DNA of 64,000 nt, taken from positions 748,312 through 812,311 of the forward strand of contig CAXIPT010000008.1 in NCBI GenBank assembly GCA_964030475.1, read 5' to 3'. The first letter of the stretch is position 1. Each line of letters begins with the position of its first letter. This document shows, in pieces, positions 53,823-64,000 of this stretch. A model generated the notes under the pieces. It was given only the letters and a program-made list of their open reading frames with translations. It did no database searches and was not told the DNA's origin. The stretch comes from Tethya wilhelma (Eukaryota; Porifera; Demospongiae; Tethyida; Tethyidae). A program made the translations under genes and the position numbers.

Positions 53823-54530
53823 AGATCTTGAGGACCTTCTTTTCATCCAAGTTGATCCCAATTATTGCAGCGATGACAGCTACTGCATCTTCTACAACGA
53901 ACAGTTCCAGGATTCCACCAATGGCACTGACATTGAATATGTGAAAGATGCTCAACAATACATCTCTCCATCCACCGATAGTCAAAATGGAACTATATAC
54001 TTTGAGAGCCTCCAGCAATATGCTGAAAGAGACCCTCAAATAGTGATCTTGAACTTGAAACTTGAGCTACTCCGTGCAAGTGAAGAAGACCTCTTGTACC
54101 ATCTTGAAGATTCTGATTTATATTTCCAATACTTGGGGTCACTGGAGATCATTGGTAATGGTGCTACTGTTGTCTGCAACAATGAGAGCGAGATTTACAT
54201 ACATACGGTCATCAGTGCTAACGTAAGTGATGTTACCTTCATTGGATGTGATTTATTGACCAGTTCCGTGACCAATTTGATGTTGAACAATGTAACATTT
54301 CTTAACGAGACCAGTGAAACAACTGCTGAACCAACGACATACCCGACATTGCCAACAACACAAGATGTCACCACTGTAGCTACAACAAGCATCTCTGAAA
54401 CTACTGCTAGTACCACTGCTGAAATGACTACAACTACTTCTTCAAGCAGCACGACAGGAAGTGAATCTCCTGAATCAACCACAAGTTCAGTTGATATGAC
54501 GACTACCTCCACCAGTTCAGCTGAGACTAC
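52790..54530 (+). repeat. Near-identical tandem duplication, 1,024-bp offset
   Basis: 52,790-53,5xx recurs at 53,814-54,5xx with only scattered differences (for example TTACACAAT against TTGAACAAT at about 53,264 and 54,288). The offset is 341 codons plus one base, which shifts the frame at the junction (CCTTCCTGA). Confidence 0.92.
53288..53812 (+). repeat. Ser/Thr stalk VNTR, first block
   Basis: It consists of repeating coding units containing ATGGCAGAAATGACC and ACCAGTTCAGCTGAGAC. The repeats are in frame within each copy. Confidence 0.85.
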
Positions 54531-55347
54531 AATGGCAGAAATGACCACAGCCAGCAGCACCAGTTCAGCTGAGACTACAATGGCAGAAATGACCACAGCC
54601 AGCAGCACCAGTTCAACTGAGACAACAATGGCAGAAATGACCACAACTGGAAGCAAATCAACAACCAATTTACTTGATACAACTACTTCCACCAGTTCAG
54701 CTGAGACGACAATGGCAGAAATGACCACAACCGAAAGCAAATCAACAACCAATCCATTTGATAAAACTACTTCCACTAGTTCAGCTGAGACTACAATGGC
54801 AGAAATGACCACAGCCAGCAGCACCAGTTCAGCTGAGACAACAATGGCAGAAATTACCACAACTGGAAGCAAATCAACAACCAATTCACTTGATACAACT
54901 ACTTCCACCAGTTCAGCTGAGACTACAATGGCAGAAATGACCACAGCCAGCAGCACCAGTTCAACTGAGACAACAATGGCAGAAATGACCCGCACAACCG
55001 GAAGCAAATCGACCACCAGTAGTACTAGTTCCTTAGATATGACCTCCTCTGGCACCAGCTCACCTGTAGAGACAACTATACCTGAAGCTACTTCTTCCAG
55101 CACACCAAGAAGTGAGCCCCATCAATCGTCAACCACTGGACCACCTGTCGTCACAACTGATCAAGGAAGCCGGCAGCTGGTTCAAAAGATTGTGATTCCT
55201 GTGGGTGTCGTAGCCTCTGTCCTCCTTGTTGCTGTTCTCGTCTCTGTGGTAGTGATTGTTGTGTGCATCATTCGTAGACGTAGAACTGGAGGTAGCTATG
55301 GTATGCTCACAAACTCAAATGTGGAAATGATGTATGAGGAGCTTTAA
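53815..55347 (+). pseudogene. Duplicated 3' part of Pmp-like gene A, with stalk and membrane anchor, lacking a 5' end
   Basis: The frame resumes at CTTCCTGAAGAT (53,815) and continues to 55,347. It repeats the end of the first beta-helix region, then has a longer Thr/Ser VNTR (54,312-55,100) and the C-terminal membrane segment (IVIPVGVVASVLLVAVLVS) with the basic stop-transfer RRRRTGG and a 25-residue tail. It has no start or signal peptide of its own. Together with the preceding ORF it looks like one gene interrupted by a frame-shifting duplication, either in the genome or in the assembly. Confidence 0.8.
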
Positions 55348-55594
55348 GTAATTAATTATTTTGTTGTTTGGGTTACATTATTGATGTGAAAAAATGTCAA
55401 TTTTTTAATTTGTAGTGTTTCTCTTGCTTTCTATGCACATTACCATTAATTGACCATGATTGTGCTGAATTAATTTTTAACTGCTCTAAAATGTCACAAG
55501 TCATAATGGTAGTGGCATATGCGCATGGCTCTTAACTTGGTAAGGGGTGGTCTGAGCCAAAAACATTTGACCACGTGTTCAAAGCTGGATTATC

Positions 55595-57327
55595 ATGCAA
55601 GCCAGTAGAGCAACAGGCAAGAGAGTTCTATCCATTCAGAGTCATGTGGTGCACGGTTACGTTGGCAACACAGCAGCAACCTTCCCTCTTCAGGTTTGAT
55701 CTTGTCTTCACAGCTGTATCAGGAGTCTATCCTTCACTAAAAATATGCCATGGTTTTCAATTCTGAAGGTCTTGGGATATGATGTAGATGTCCTCAATTC
55801 TGTGCAGTTCTCAAACCACACAGGTATAGAATCTCTACATGAGAGGTCTATCTTGTGTCATTGAAGGTGTATTGTGTGTACACATGTTTGCTTGTAGTAC
55901 TTGTACATGTTTAATATTGTTCAAATTTCTTCTCTAATTGTACAAAGGTTATAAACAGTTCAAAGGTCAAGTCCTAAATGCTGGTGACCTTGATGACATC
56001 ATATCAGGCCTGAGGGGAAATGGACTACTCAAGTATTCTCACATCCTCACTGGTAAGCCTCCTCTAAATTTTCTCTGCCCCTATGATTTGTGTGCTCGTT
56101 ATTATGTGGTCTTGTTAGGTTATGTGGGAGCCAAGTCCTTTCTTGAAAAGGTCTATGATCTTGTCCTGGAGCTGAAGCAAGCTAACAGCGATGTCATCTT
56201 TGGTAAGATAAGTTGACGTTCTTTTTAAGAAATTGTATTGTTTATTTGTTTTTTCAATTTGACTGCAGTATGTGATCCAGTGATGGGAGATGATGGAATT
56301 TTGGTGTGTATTTATGCATAGTATGTGTATTGTACTTGTGTATGTATGTGTCCATATGTGAAGACACACATTTCTTATACCACGCAACAATTATTGCCTC
56401 TTTTTTACACAATCATGTAGTATGTGCCCAGAGAGCTACTGGAGGTATACAAAGAGAAGATAGTGCCTATTGCCGACATCCTCACACCAAACCAGTTTGA
56501 GGCAGAGTAAGGCAATCCATGATTAATAGTAGAACATTTCTCTAAAAATTAATTTGCACAAAAGCTGGAAACAAAAATGAGTTCACTAACTAACCACTTC
56601 TCTTTTGACCCAGGCTATTGACCGGTCTAACTATCAAGACAGAAGAAGACTCCTTAAAGGTGAACATCCAGAGACATTTTAAACTCTGAGACTCTCCTCT
56701 TCTCTCCTTCCCTGTAGGCCATTGACCACTTGTCATCCCTGGGAGCTAAGACCGTGATCATCACCAGCACAGAGCTAGAGAGCTCCCCAAATAGACTGGT
56801 GTTACTGGCTAAGAACAAGAACGGTAGGTTGTGTATGTGTGTGTTTTGTTGATGAGTGGTAACCAGGGGACGCTCTCTCTGTGGAATACTCCAGGTGAGA
56901 GTGCAAGAGTTGAAATGCCAAAAATTCCTGCTCATTTTACTGGGACTGGTGATCTCTTTTCGGCTCTCCTGTTAGCCTGGGGTAATGAGAAACTACAGGT
57001 AAATACTAATGATAACCAGAACTTGCAATGTGTGAGTGATGATGGGAGCTATGTTTCTTTGGTGGTGACAGAGCGTTTGTGAAAAGGCAGTGTCTACTAT
57101 GAGTGCTGTTCTCCAGAGAACACTAGCATGTGCATTAGGTGAGCAAGTACATACCAAATGGGCTAGAATCTTCCACTATTGATCAAGTTAAATCCATACT
57201 TGTAGAGCAATCTGGTGGTGAGAAGCCCACACCAGAACAGATTGAGTTGAGACTCGTTCAGAGCAAAAGAGACATTGAGAACCCTCCCCCTCTCTCCTCC
57301 TTGTTTAATGACACTGATGTCGCATAG
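55595..57327 (+). CDS. PDXK: Pyridoxal kinase, about 308 aa
   Basis: Eleven exons join in frame: 55595-55693, 55769-55823, 55948-56052, 56119-56202, 56269-56303, 56421-56506, 56614-56659, 56718-56823, 56895-56998, 57072-57138, 57188-57327. The start [20 protein letters not shown], then [31 protein letters not shown] and the anion-hole/catalytic-base motif [13 protein letters not shown] are those of the ribokinase-fold PDXK family, which makes pyridoxal 5'-phosphate with [15 protein letters not shown] matches the vertebrate C-terminus. The last intron (57139-57187, 49 bp) is very short, and its acceptor was chosen to keep the frame. Confidence 0.92.
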
Positions 57328-57641
57328 CAACAGTTAATTATTTCAAGTTTGTGTGCAACATTGTATTTATTATTAATTTTTATTAATTTTTGTTGTTTGT
57401 TACACATTAATGCATGTATGATATTAATTTGTCACAAGTTGTGTGCACAATTAACCATAAATAAAACTGAATTTATGACTATTATACAAACAAAATATTA
57501 TTATGATAATGAATTTGTGAATATGAAAAATAATGATAATATGCATGATTCAATGGGTGTAGGATTGAAAGTGCAGTACCTGAAATATATTTACACTATA
57601 TAGCTTCAGAAAATAATATGACTTATTATATACATACATCA

Positions 57642-60600
57642 TTAAAGTTCCTCATCGTGATCATCACCATGAAGTTTACGAGAGTTTTCTGGTGATTCGG
57701 ATTCCAGCATTTCCACATTTGAGTCTGTGAGTATACCATAGCTACGTCCAGTTCTACGTCTACGAATGAAGCACACAACAATCACTGCCACAGAGATGAG
57801 AACAGCAACAAGAAGGACAGAGGCTACGACACCCACAGGAATCACAATCTTTTGAACCAGCTTCCGTCTTCCTTGGTCAACTGTGACTCCAGTGGTTGAC
57901 GATTGATGAGGCTCACTTTCTGTTGTAGTCTCATGTCTGATCAAACTCATAGAGGTACTAGTTGTCTCAGATGGTGAGCTGGATTGCTCCGAACTTGTTG
58001 ATGAAGAGACTGCATCTGTATGAGCTGGGACAGCGCTGGGAGTTGAAGGTGCTGAGGTAGTTTCATTGCCGAGACCCTGAGTGGGGACAGAGTGGGCTGT
58101 TGTTGGTGACTGTGTGGTACTGCCCCTTCCATTCGGAAAGGTCGGCATTGTCACAGTGGAGATGCTAGTGGTTGTGGCAACTGATGGCAGAGTAGATATA
58201 TGTACACCACCTGTTGTTGTCTCAGACCCCACAGTTGAAGTGGTCGGGCTTGATGTGGTAACTGTTTCAGTGGTAATTTTCACAATTGTTGGAATACTAG
58301 TTGTTGGCTGACTCGAACTGCTTTCAGAGACTGTCGTAGCAATGACATCTGGTGTTGGAGGGTAGGTGCTTGGAGGAACAGTTGTTTCACTGCTTTCAGT
58401 GGTAGTTTCAGGGACAGTGGGTCCTTCCGTGGTGAGCACACTGCGATCACTAGTGGTATTGATGTAACTGATGTGCTCAGTACCAGTAATGATGATATCT
58501 TGCTTTGAAGTGACGATGCCATTATCTGCTGTATTGCCCAAAAACTCACTGTGGCTGATCACAACTGAGTTTTCTTCACCTACTCTAAGATACAAGGCAG
58601 CACCGTTGTCACCGCAGGTTGTATAGTAGCCACGAGTGCCTAGAACTCTCCTGCATGATAGAGTATTGTTGATAAAGCTGCTTTGGTCTATGCTCACTAG
58701 ATGATCAGAGTGGGTATTGACTAAATAAATGGCACCTCCCCTACTGGCTGCCGCATTGCCGGTAAATCTACTACCATTGATCGAGAGTGAACTGACAAGC
58801 GCTAACACTGCACCACCAAAATTGAACCTGACTGCATTGTCAGTGAAATTACTCCTTTCGATCGACAATGATGTTGACTCACTGTAGACTGCCCCACCAT
58901 CATACTCGGCATAATTCGAGTTGAAAGTGCTTTCACTGATCACTACGGAACTTTCAGTATGAATATCAACTCCTCCTCCAGTTTGAAGTGTGGCTCTGTT
59001 ATCGGTAAAAGTGCACTGACTGATTGATACGGGAGTATCAGGTCCTCGCACGTACACTGCCCCACCATACCCAGCCGAATTGCCAGTAAATGTAGAGTTG
59101 GCGATGTGGAGAGAGGTGGAACCTGGTGTATGATCCGGGAGGTAGAAATGAAGAGCTGTAATCGCTCCGCCTTTCCCCCAAGCTTTGTTAGTCGGATAAT
59201 TTATATTGTCTGTGAAGTTGGAGTGTTCCACTGTCAGGTGAACATCATCACTGTATATGCAGCCTCCCCAGTTGTTGAGGAAGGAGGAGCTGGTCACGAG
59301 GAGCTGTTGAACATTGTCAGCAATGATGTAGTGACTAGGCCAATAGTTGCAGCAGCCTGATCTTCCAGTGAAGTGGCTATTCGATATCGTTGCACTGACA
59401 AGGCTGTCAAGTCTTAGTATACTTTGGCCGAGAAATGTTACATTGTGTAACATCAAGTTGGTCACAGAACCAAATCTAAATTCACATCCATCGAAAGTGA
59501 CATCACTGATGTTAGCACTAATGATAGTGTGGATAGCAATGACGTGTTTGTGATAAGCAGTGCACACGATAGTACCACCATTACCTACAATATCCAAAGT
59601 CTCCAAGTATCGGAAATGTAAATCAGAGCTATTTAGCGTGAGGTTGTATGTTTGTCCTGGATCGATCAGCTCCAGTTCCAAATTCAAGATCACTATTTGA
59701 GGGTCTCTATCAGCATATTGTTGGAGGCTGTCAAGAATCAGGGTTCCATTTTGACTATCGGCAGATGAAGAGATGTATTGTTGAGCATCTTTCACGTATT
59801 CAATGTCAGTACCATTGGTGGAGTTCTGGAGGTCACGGAACTGTTCGTTGTAGAAGATGCAGTAGCTGTCATCGTTGTAATAATTGGGATCAACTTGGAT
59901 GAAAAGAAGGTTCTCAAGATCTTCAGGAAGGACGGCAGCACTCTTGCATGATATCATCACATCTCCATTCACCTCTGCAGTGTTGTTGAATGCCACAATG
60001 TCCTCAAGTTCTAACCTGAACCCAGCCACACTCAATGCTCCTCCACTACTAGCATGGTTACTGATGAATAAAGAACCACTCATTCTTGCTTGGTCACCTT
60101 GGTCTAGACACACAGCTCCTCCATTTCCTGCAGCTCTGTTCTCCAGAAAGAAAGACCCACTAACATTGTAGTCACCACTGCCATAGAGTGCACCACCATC
60201 CATCCCAGCTGTGTTTTGGTTGAAGGTAGAAGCTGTCATGTTGAGGTGTGTGTTCACGGCTGAAATGACACCACCATTTGTATTGGCTGAGTTACTGATG
60301 AATGTGCTGTTGGATACAGTCACTTCTCCTCTTGTAAAGCAAAACACACCACCTTCATTTTGTGTGGCTTGGTTGTTCTCAAAGTAGCTATCCGATATGG
60401 ACACAGGATTGAATGAATTGGACACAAAAAAGAACCCACGATATGCTTCACGGTTGAAGTCCATCACTCCACACTTGGAGGCAGAGTTGTTCAGAAAGAC
60501 ACTCCTCTCAATGACTGTGGAGTTAGTGTGCGTGCTAACAAAAATAACACCGGCTGAAGTTTCTATCCAGTTGTATTTAGGCACTGGGATGATATTTTCA

Positions 60601-62396
60601 AGAAAGGTCGACTCACTGATCAGTAGTTCGGATACTTTATCGATATAGAGAGCTCCTCCAATGTTTGCTTCATTGTGGGAAAAGACTGACTGATTGATGG
60701 CTATCCTTTCTGCATTAAGTGCTAGAGCGCCTCCATTTGAACGATCTCCTTTACTCTTGTTATCGACAAAAACACTCTGAGTCACATCCACAAAACTTTT
60801 GGATCCAGTTATGTTCACGTTCATAGCTCCTCCTTGGCAAAATCGATATCTGTCAGACTGTCCACGATAATAATTATTACAAATGTTGTTTGTGAATGTT
60901 GTATTGTAGATCTGAACAGTCACGTTTGAGTCTTCCGATCCAGCAGTGAAAATTTTAAGTGCACCACCACTATAATTAGCATAGTTGTTGCTGAAAGTGC
61001 TTCCATTGATTTGTACTGTATAAGTATAATGGTTGGGAAACACATGCATAGCTTGAATGGTTACAGCTCCTCCACCAGGCTGAGGGTTATAAAAACTATT
61101 AAACCTCCGATCAAAATTGCCCGTGAAGTTACACCTATCGATTGCTACTAGTGTAGCCTGGCTAACTGTTCTCTGTGTGACGAACACTGCCCTTCCTCTA
61201 TTGTCAGTGAATTCATTTTCGGTGTAATTGAGGACACTCGGAGAACCAACAACCTTCACCCCTCCGGTATTGCCAGTAAAAACACATTGGGCGATCTTCA
61301 CTTGTGCAGCCGATCCATCTATGTACACACCACCAGAACCATCGGCTTCAGGGTCACGCCAAAGGTATGAAAGACTGTTTTGTGAAAATTGTGTCCTATC
61401 AATATGAATCAATCCTCGAAAGCCACTTATAACTGATACAGCTCCTCCATTACTCCGAGCCATGTTCCTTTCAAAAGAACTGTTGGAAACGATCAGAGAT
61501 GCATAATATTGGCTACATATAGCGCCACCATTGTATCCATTGACTCTAGTTGCATACGATCCATCTGTGGCTTCGTTTGCTGTGAAGTTACATCCAGTGA
61601 TGGTCAGTCTTTTCTGGCTGGTGAATTCTGGTGTGGCATTGGCGTAGATAGCTCCACCGCAGTTGTAATAAGAGTTGGGCAAATATTGAAAGTTCTGTAC
61701 ACTATTGTTCAGAAATGTGCACTGGTCGAGTGTAGCATCAGTATCAATGATCCGTAAGGCTCCAACAATGTTGCCTCTGTTGTTCACAAAATTAGTCTCT
61801 TTCAGATACAAAGTGCCACTTCTGTAGATGTACAGGGTTGTGTTTACGAAACTGTTGGAGGAAAATAAACCTCTTGCAATCGACACATTTTGTACATTTT
61901 CAAGACTGAGTGTTGAACGATAGAAGATGAAATCTTGGAGTGTAAAATTCGTCACAAACTCAACCTCATTTGCCTCACAACCAACTAAGTCTACTCCTTC
62001 AATGAGAACATGGTCAACGGTAGAAATTTGAAGTCCAGAGTTACTTGCACAGTGGACTGTGACTGATGATGAGGAATTTGCAGCCAAAACAGTGAAGGAG
62101 GATATGTTGGTGGGAACTGAGAGAGGTGAACTCAAGGTGTGGTTGCCTGGTTCGAGGATTAGGAGGAGAGTTTCAGGATCTTGAAGTTGTGAGCTGTTAG
62201 TTTGGAGACTAACAAACTCAGAGAGAGTGAGACAGGAGCTCTGGTTGTGGTCTGGAGTGAGGTATTGGTCAGGACAATAGTTGCCAGGCGACGTAATGAT
62301 GTAGAAAGTGTCACAGGAGCCTTGATCCAAAGTGATCACCACCAGGAGAACCAGCAGCAGGAGAGATGATAAGCGGGGTCGCTGAATTTGAATCAT
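57642..62396 (-). CDS. Pmp-like beta-helix surface protein B, 1584 aa, single-pass
   Basis: One uninterrupted exon. The acceptor CTAACAG at 62,405 lies nine bases upstream of the start codon, so a 5' UTR intron is likely. A signal peptide is followed by two blocks of GGA(I/L/V) and FxxN repeats (about residues 160-830 and 960-1290) separated by a linker (LENLLFIQVDPNY, DGTDIEYVKDAQQYI-like). A Thr/Ser/Pro-rich stalk, a membrane helix (VIPVGVVASVLLVAVLISVA) and a 40-residue cytosolic tail ending HDEEL follow. Its first 130 residues are almost identical to protein A, which lies inverted on the other side of PDXK. The repeats define a parallel beta-helix. The function is unknown, with adhesion or recognition likely. 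Confidence 0.88.
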   Translation of the reverse strand: MIQIQRPRLSSLLLLVLLVVITLDQGSCDTFYIITSPGNYCPDQYLTPDHNQSSCLTLSEFVSLQTNSSQLQDPETLLLILEPGNHTLSSPLSVPTNISSFTVLAANSSSSVTVHCASNSGLQISTVDHVLIEGVDLVGCEANEVEFVTNFTLQDFIFYRSTLSLENVQNVSIARGLFSSNSFVNTTLYIYRSGTLYLKETNFVNNRGNIVGALRIIDTDATLDQCTFLNNSVQNFQYLPNSYYNCGGAIYANATPEFTSQKRLTITGCNFTANEATDGSYATRVNGYNGGAICSQYYASLIVSNSSFERNMARSNGGAVSVISGFRGLIHIDRTQFSQNSLSYLWRDPEADGSGGVYIDGSAAQVKIAQCVFTGNTGGVKVVGSPSVLNYTENEFTDNRGRAVFVTQRTVSQATLVAIDRCNFTGNFDRRFNSFYNPQPGGGAVTIQAMHVFPNHYTYTVQINGSTFSNNYANYSGGALKIFTAGSEDSNVTVQIYNTTFTNNICNNYYRGQSDRYRFCQGGAMNVNITGSKSFVDVTQSVFVDNKSKGDRSNGGALALNAERIAINQSVFSHNEANIGGALYIDKVSELLISESTFLENIIPVPKYNWIETSAGVIFVSTHTNSTVIERSVFLNNSASKCGVMDFNREAYRGFFFVSNSFNPVSISDSYFENNQATQNEGGVFCFTRGEVTVSNSTFISNSANTNGGVISAVNTHLNMTASTFNQNTAGMDGGALYGSGDYNVSGSFFLENRAAGNGGAVCLDQGDQARMSGSLFISNHASSGGALSVAGFRLELEDIVAFNNTAEVNGDVMISCKSAAVLPEDLENLLFIQVDPNYYNDDSYCIFYNEQFRDLQNSTNGTDIEYVKDAQQYISSSADSQNGTLILDSLQQYADRDPQIVILNLELELIDPGQTYNLTLNSSDLHFRYLETLDIVGNGGTIVCTAYHKHVIAIHTIISANISDVTFDGCEFRFGSVTNLMLHNVTFLGQSILRLDSLVSATISNSHFTGRSGCCNYWPSHYIIADNVQQLLVTSSSFLNNWGGCIYSDDVHLTVEHSNFTDNINYPTNKAWGKGGAITALHFYLPDHTPGSTSLHIANSTFTGNSAGYGGAVYVRGPDTPVSISQCTFTDNRATLQTGGGVDIHTESSVVISESTFNSNYAEYDGGAVYSESTSLSIERSNFTDNAVRFNFGGAVLALVSSLSINGSRFTGNAAASRGGAIYLVNTHSDHLVSIDQSSFINNTLSCRRVLGTRGYYTTCGDNGAALYLRVGEENSVVISHSEFLGNTADNGIVTSKQDIIITGTEHISYINTTSDRSVLTTEGPTVPETTTESSETTVPPSTYPPTPDVIATTVSESSSSQPTTSIPTIVKITTETVTTSSPTTSTVGSETTTGGVHISTLPSVATTTSISTVTMPTFPNGRGSTTQSPTTAHSVPTQGLGNETTSAPSTPSAVPAHTDAVSSSTSSEQSSSPSETTSTSMSLIRHETTTESEPHQSSTTGVTVDQGRRKLVQKIVIPVGVVASVLLVAVLISVAVIVVCFIRRRRTGRSYGILTDSNVEMLESESPENSRKLHGDDHDEEL

Positions 62397-62404
62397 TTTT
62401 TGAC

Positions 62405-63158
62405 CTGTTAGTGAGGAACAAAAATATGGTGCATGGGTGAGTGAGCCTGTCTACTTGTATTTCGGGAAAGTCTTCATATTAAAATTATGACAAAGTATCT
62501 GAGCACTAGCAGGGCTGGCTGCCTGGTAACTTGTCTTATCAAATTTGAAACTAGTCACAAACCCACACATGTACCAAAGTGACTAGCAAAGGTAAACAGA
62601 TTTATATAATATTATCACTGAGTTTGATGTCACTGGGCTCTCATGCACTAGCTCACCAACAGCCTAGATTTAGAGTCCTCTTCTTACTCTTGTCAGCTTC
62701 CAAATGGATCAAGGATACACCAACAGTCTAGGATTACAGTGGTAGTAGTACAGGAGTATCTCTAGGCTAGCTCTCTGTCTCTCCGGTCATGGCTATTTGT
62801 ACAAGTATCACGACCGGATGTGGATGCCGGAACCATATCCGGTCAATGCTGACCCAGGATATTGAACAAGACACTTGGCACCAAACTTGAAAGTTTGCAT
62901 GCATGGGCAAGATGACTCAGAATTTAATTTGTACACACATATAATAATAAGAGTCTAATATAATCATCATTAAAAAATAAAATATCAACAGAGGATGATG
63001 GATAGGATAACACAATTCGAACAAAAAATGCATCATAATTTCTTCTCTTTTATACAGCCATGATACATAAAATAGAAATAACACTGCTCTTTACATACAT
63101 ACATACAATAACATGGAGGTCTCTTGCTGTTACTGTGTGTGCATTTGCTATGAGCCTA
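62405..63158. other. Upstream region of protein B and 3' flank of PDHA
   Basis: No coding sequence is supported. The near-palindromic CACGACCGGATGTGGATGCC..CCGGAACCATATCCGGTC lies near 62,808. A 5' UTR exon of protein B should be here, but I could not place it. Confidence 0.4.
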
Positions 63159-63841
63159 TCACTGCTGAGCTTGGTTACTGGTGAAAAGGTCACAGCCTCG
63201 AATATGGAGGTTTTCTTGGAGCTGGTCTGTGTAGACATCGGAGTAGAGTTCACTCGGAGGAAGGTCTGTACTGTCTAGTGCAAACTTTACAGCTTCTTCT
63301 ACTTCTCCAGTGACTTCATCCTTGATTTTCTGTTGGAAGAATAAAAAAGAATGTTATTCATGATAAGGAGTTTGCTCTGCCGATAAAAATCAGATGCATT
63401 AACACACTGTAGCATAAACCAAGAGAAAATACTCCATTTTCCACACATCAAATTTCCTCCTTGTTCTCTAGTTTGCAATTGAGCTACAGGAGTAGCTTAG
63501 TGAGGACAGGATTCATTCCACACACTTACAGGTTTACTAGAAAATCATTTTTTCCTATGGATTCCCACACACACACACACATACATCAAGTTCTTCGACA
63601 GTGGCAAGGTTTCCTTCCAAGGCATAAGCATCCATCAACTTGAGAGGGTCTTTCTCTGCACGAACTTGCTTCACTTCACTAGAATGTCGATAGCTGCACA
63701 CGGATTGAGACAAACACACCATACAATCAAGACACAATAGCAGTGTTATTGTACATAACAAAGACATGTGTACCTCTTTCCAGGATCACTCATACTGTGT
63801 CCAAAGTAGCGATATGTATCCAGTTCCATTACAAGAGGACC
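63159..63841 (-). CDS. PDHA1: Pyruvate dehydrogenase E1 alpha, last three exons (5' part outside the window)
   Basis: Exons 63841-63774, 63693-63585 and 63329-63159 join in frame. They encode [20 protein letters not shown], then [19 protein letters not shown] and [14 protein letters not shown]. This is the phosphorylation loop and C-terminus of the mitochondrial PDH E1 alpha subunit. Both regulatory Ser positions of the loop (GHS and the Ser before Tyr in DPGKSY) are kept, so control by PDH kinase is plausible. The C-terminal tail (SNQAQQ) differs from vertebrates. Confidence 0.92.
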
Positions 63842-63851
63842 CTGCCATGAT

Positions 63852-63911
63852 GGGTACACATAAACACAATGGTTATGGGAGGGGTACACATAAACACAAT
63901 GGTTATGGGAG
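63852..63911 (+). repeat. 30-bp direct tandem duplication
   Basis: The unit GGGTACACATAAACACAATG, then GTTATGGGAG, occurs twice in a row (63852-63881 and 63882-63911) in the PDHA intron. Confidence 0.9.
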
Positions 63912-63924
63912 GCTCCCTTCATTT

Positions 63925-63927
<3 letters not shown>

Positions 63928-64000
<73 letters not shown>
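63928..64000 (+). repeat. Poly-A run of at least 73 bases at the right edge
   Basis: It is preceded by CTCCCTTCATTTAGC, which resembles CTCCCTTAGC just before the tail of the SINE at 28,186-28,390. It may be the tail of a related retroelement or a sequence end artefact. Confidence 0.7.

Noticed and set aside
50337..62396. Bacterial contamination (Chlamydia Pmp genes)
   Set aside because: The genes have eukaryotic signal peptides, Thr/Ser stalks, membrane anchors and 5' UTR introns, no beta-barrel autotransporter domain, and flank an intron-split PDXK.

Overview
The window is metazoan genomic DNA, most likely from a demosponge. Genes are split by short GT-AG introns (many 50-400 bp). The gene set is animal: a synaptotagmin-like Rab effector, Golgi alpha-mannosidase I, the centrosomal protein FOP/CEP43, TMEM230, a C11orf65/MFI homologue, pyridoxal kinase and PDH E1-alpha. 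The sponge assignment rests on two things: secreted proteins with Chlamydia-Pmp-type beta-helix repeats, and a CARD protein whose C-terminal domain I recall as expanded in sponge genomes. It is an inference, not a proof.

Layout. Positions 1-12,900 are gene-poor and repeat-rich. They hold a transposon-associated ORF with a CXC domain (3-2024), a RING-finger exon (5287-5861) and many terminal-inverted-repeat elements and tandem arrays. A 559-residue protein built on four copies of an unrecognised YAK repeat lies at 12,962-17,232. It is followed by a synaptotagmin-like protein gene (17,748-29,795) that I can splice completely by hand. It encodes about 2,540 residues, with one Rab-binding/zinc-finger N-terminus and ten C2 domains arranged as five C2A-C2B cassettes. 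On the minus strand at 30,101-38,368 is a GH47 mannosidase gene whose first six exons exist twice in tandem while its last four exist once.

From 38,796 a compact block follows: CEP43 (+), TMEM230 (-), MFI/C11orf65 (+), an S/T-rich orphan (-) and a CARD gene (-). The mannosidase/CEP43 and TMEM230/MFI pairs are head to head and probably share promoters. Positions 50,337-62,396 hold two Pmp-like surface protein genes in inverted orientation flanking pyridoxal kinase. The plus-strand copy is broken by a near-identical 1,024-bp tandem duplication. The window closes with the last three exons of PDHA (minus strand) and a 73-base poly-A run at the right edge.

The genes do not form one pathway. The strongest candidates for something undescribed are the five-cassette C2 protein, the neighbouring YAK-repeat protein, the shared-tail mannosidase locus, and the inverted Pmp-like pair with its variable Ser/Thr stalk. 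All exon boundaries were read by eye from splice sites and reading frames. No database search was run.
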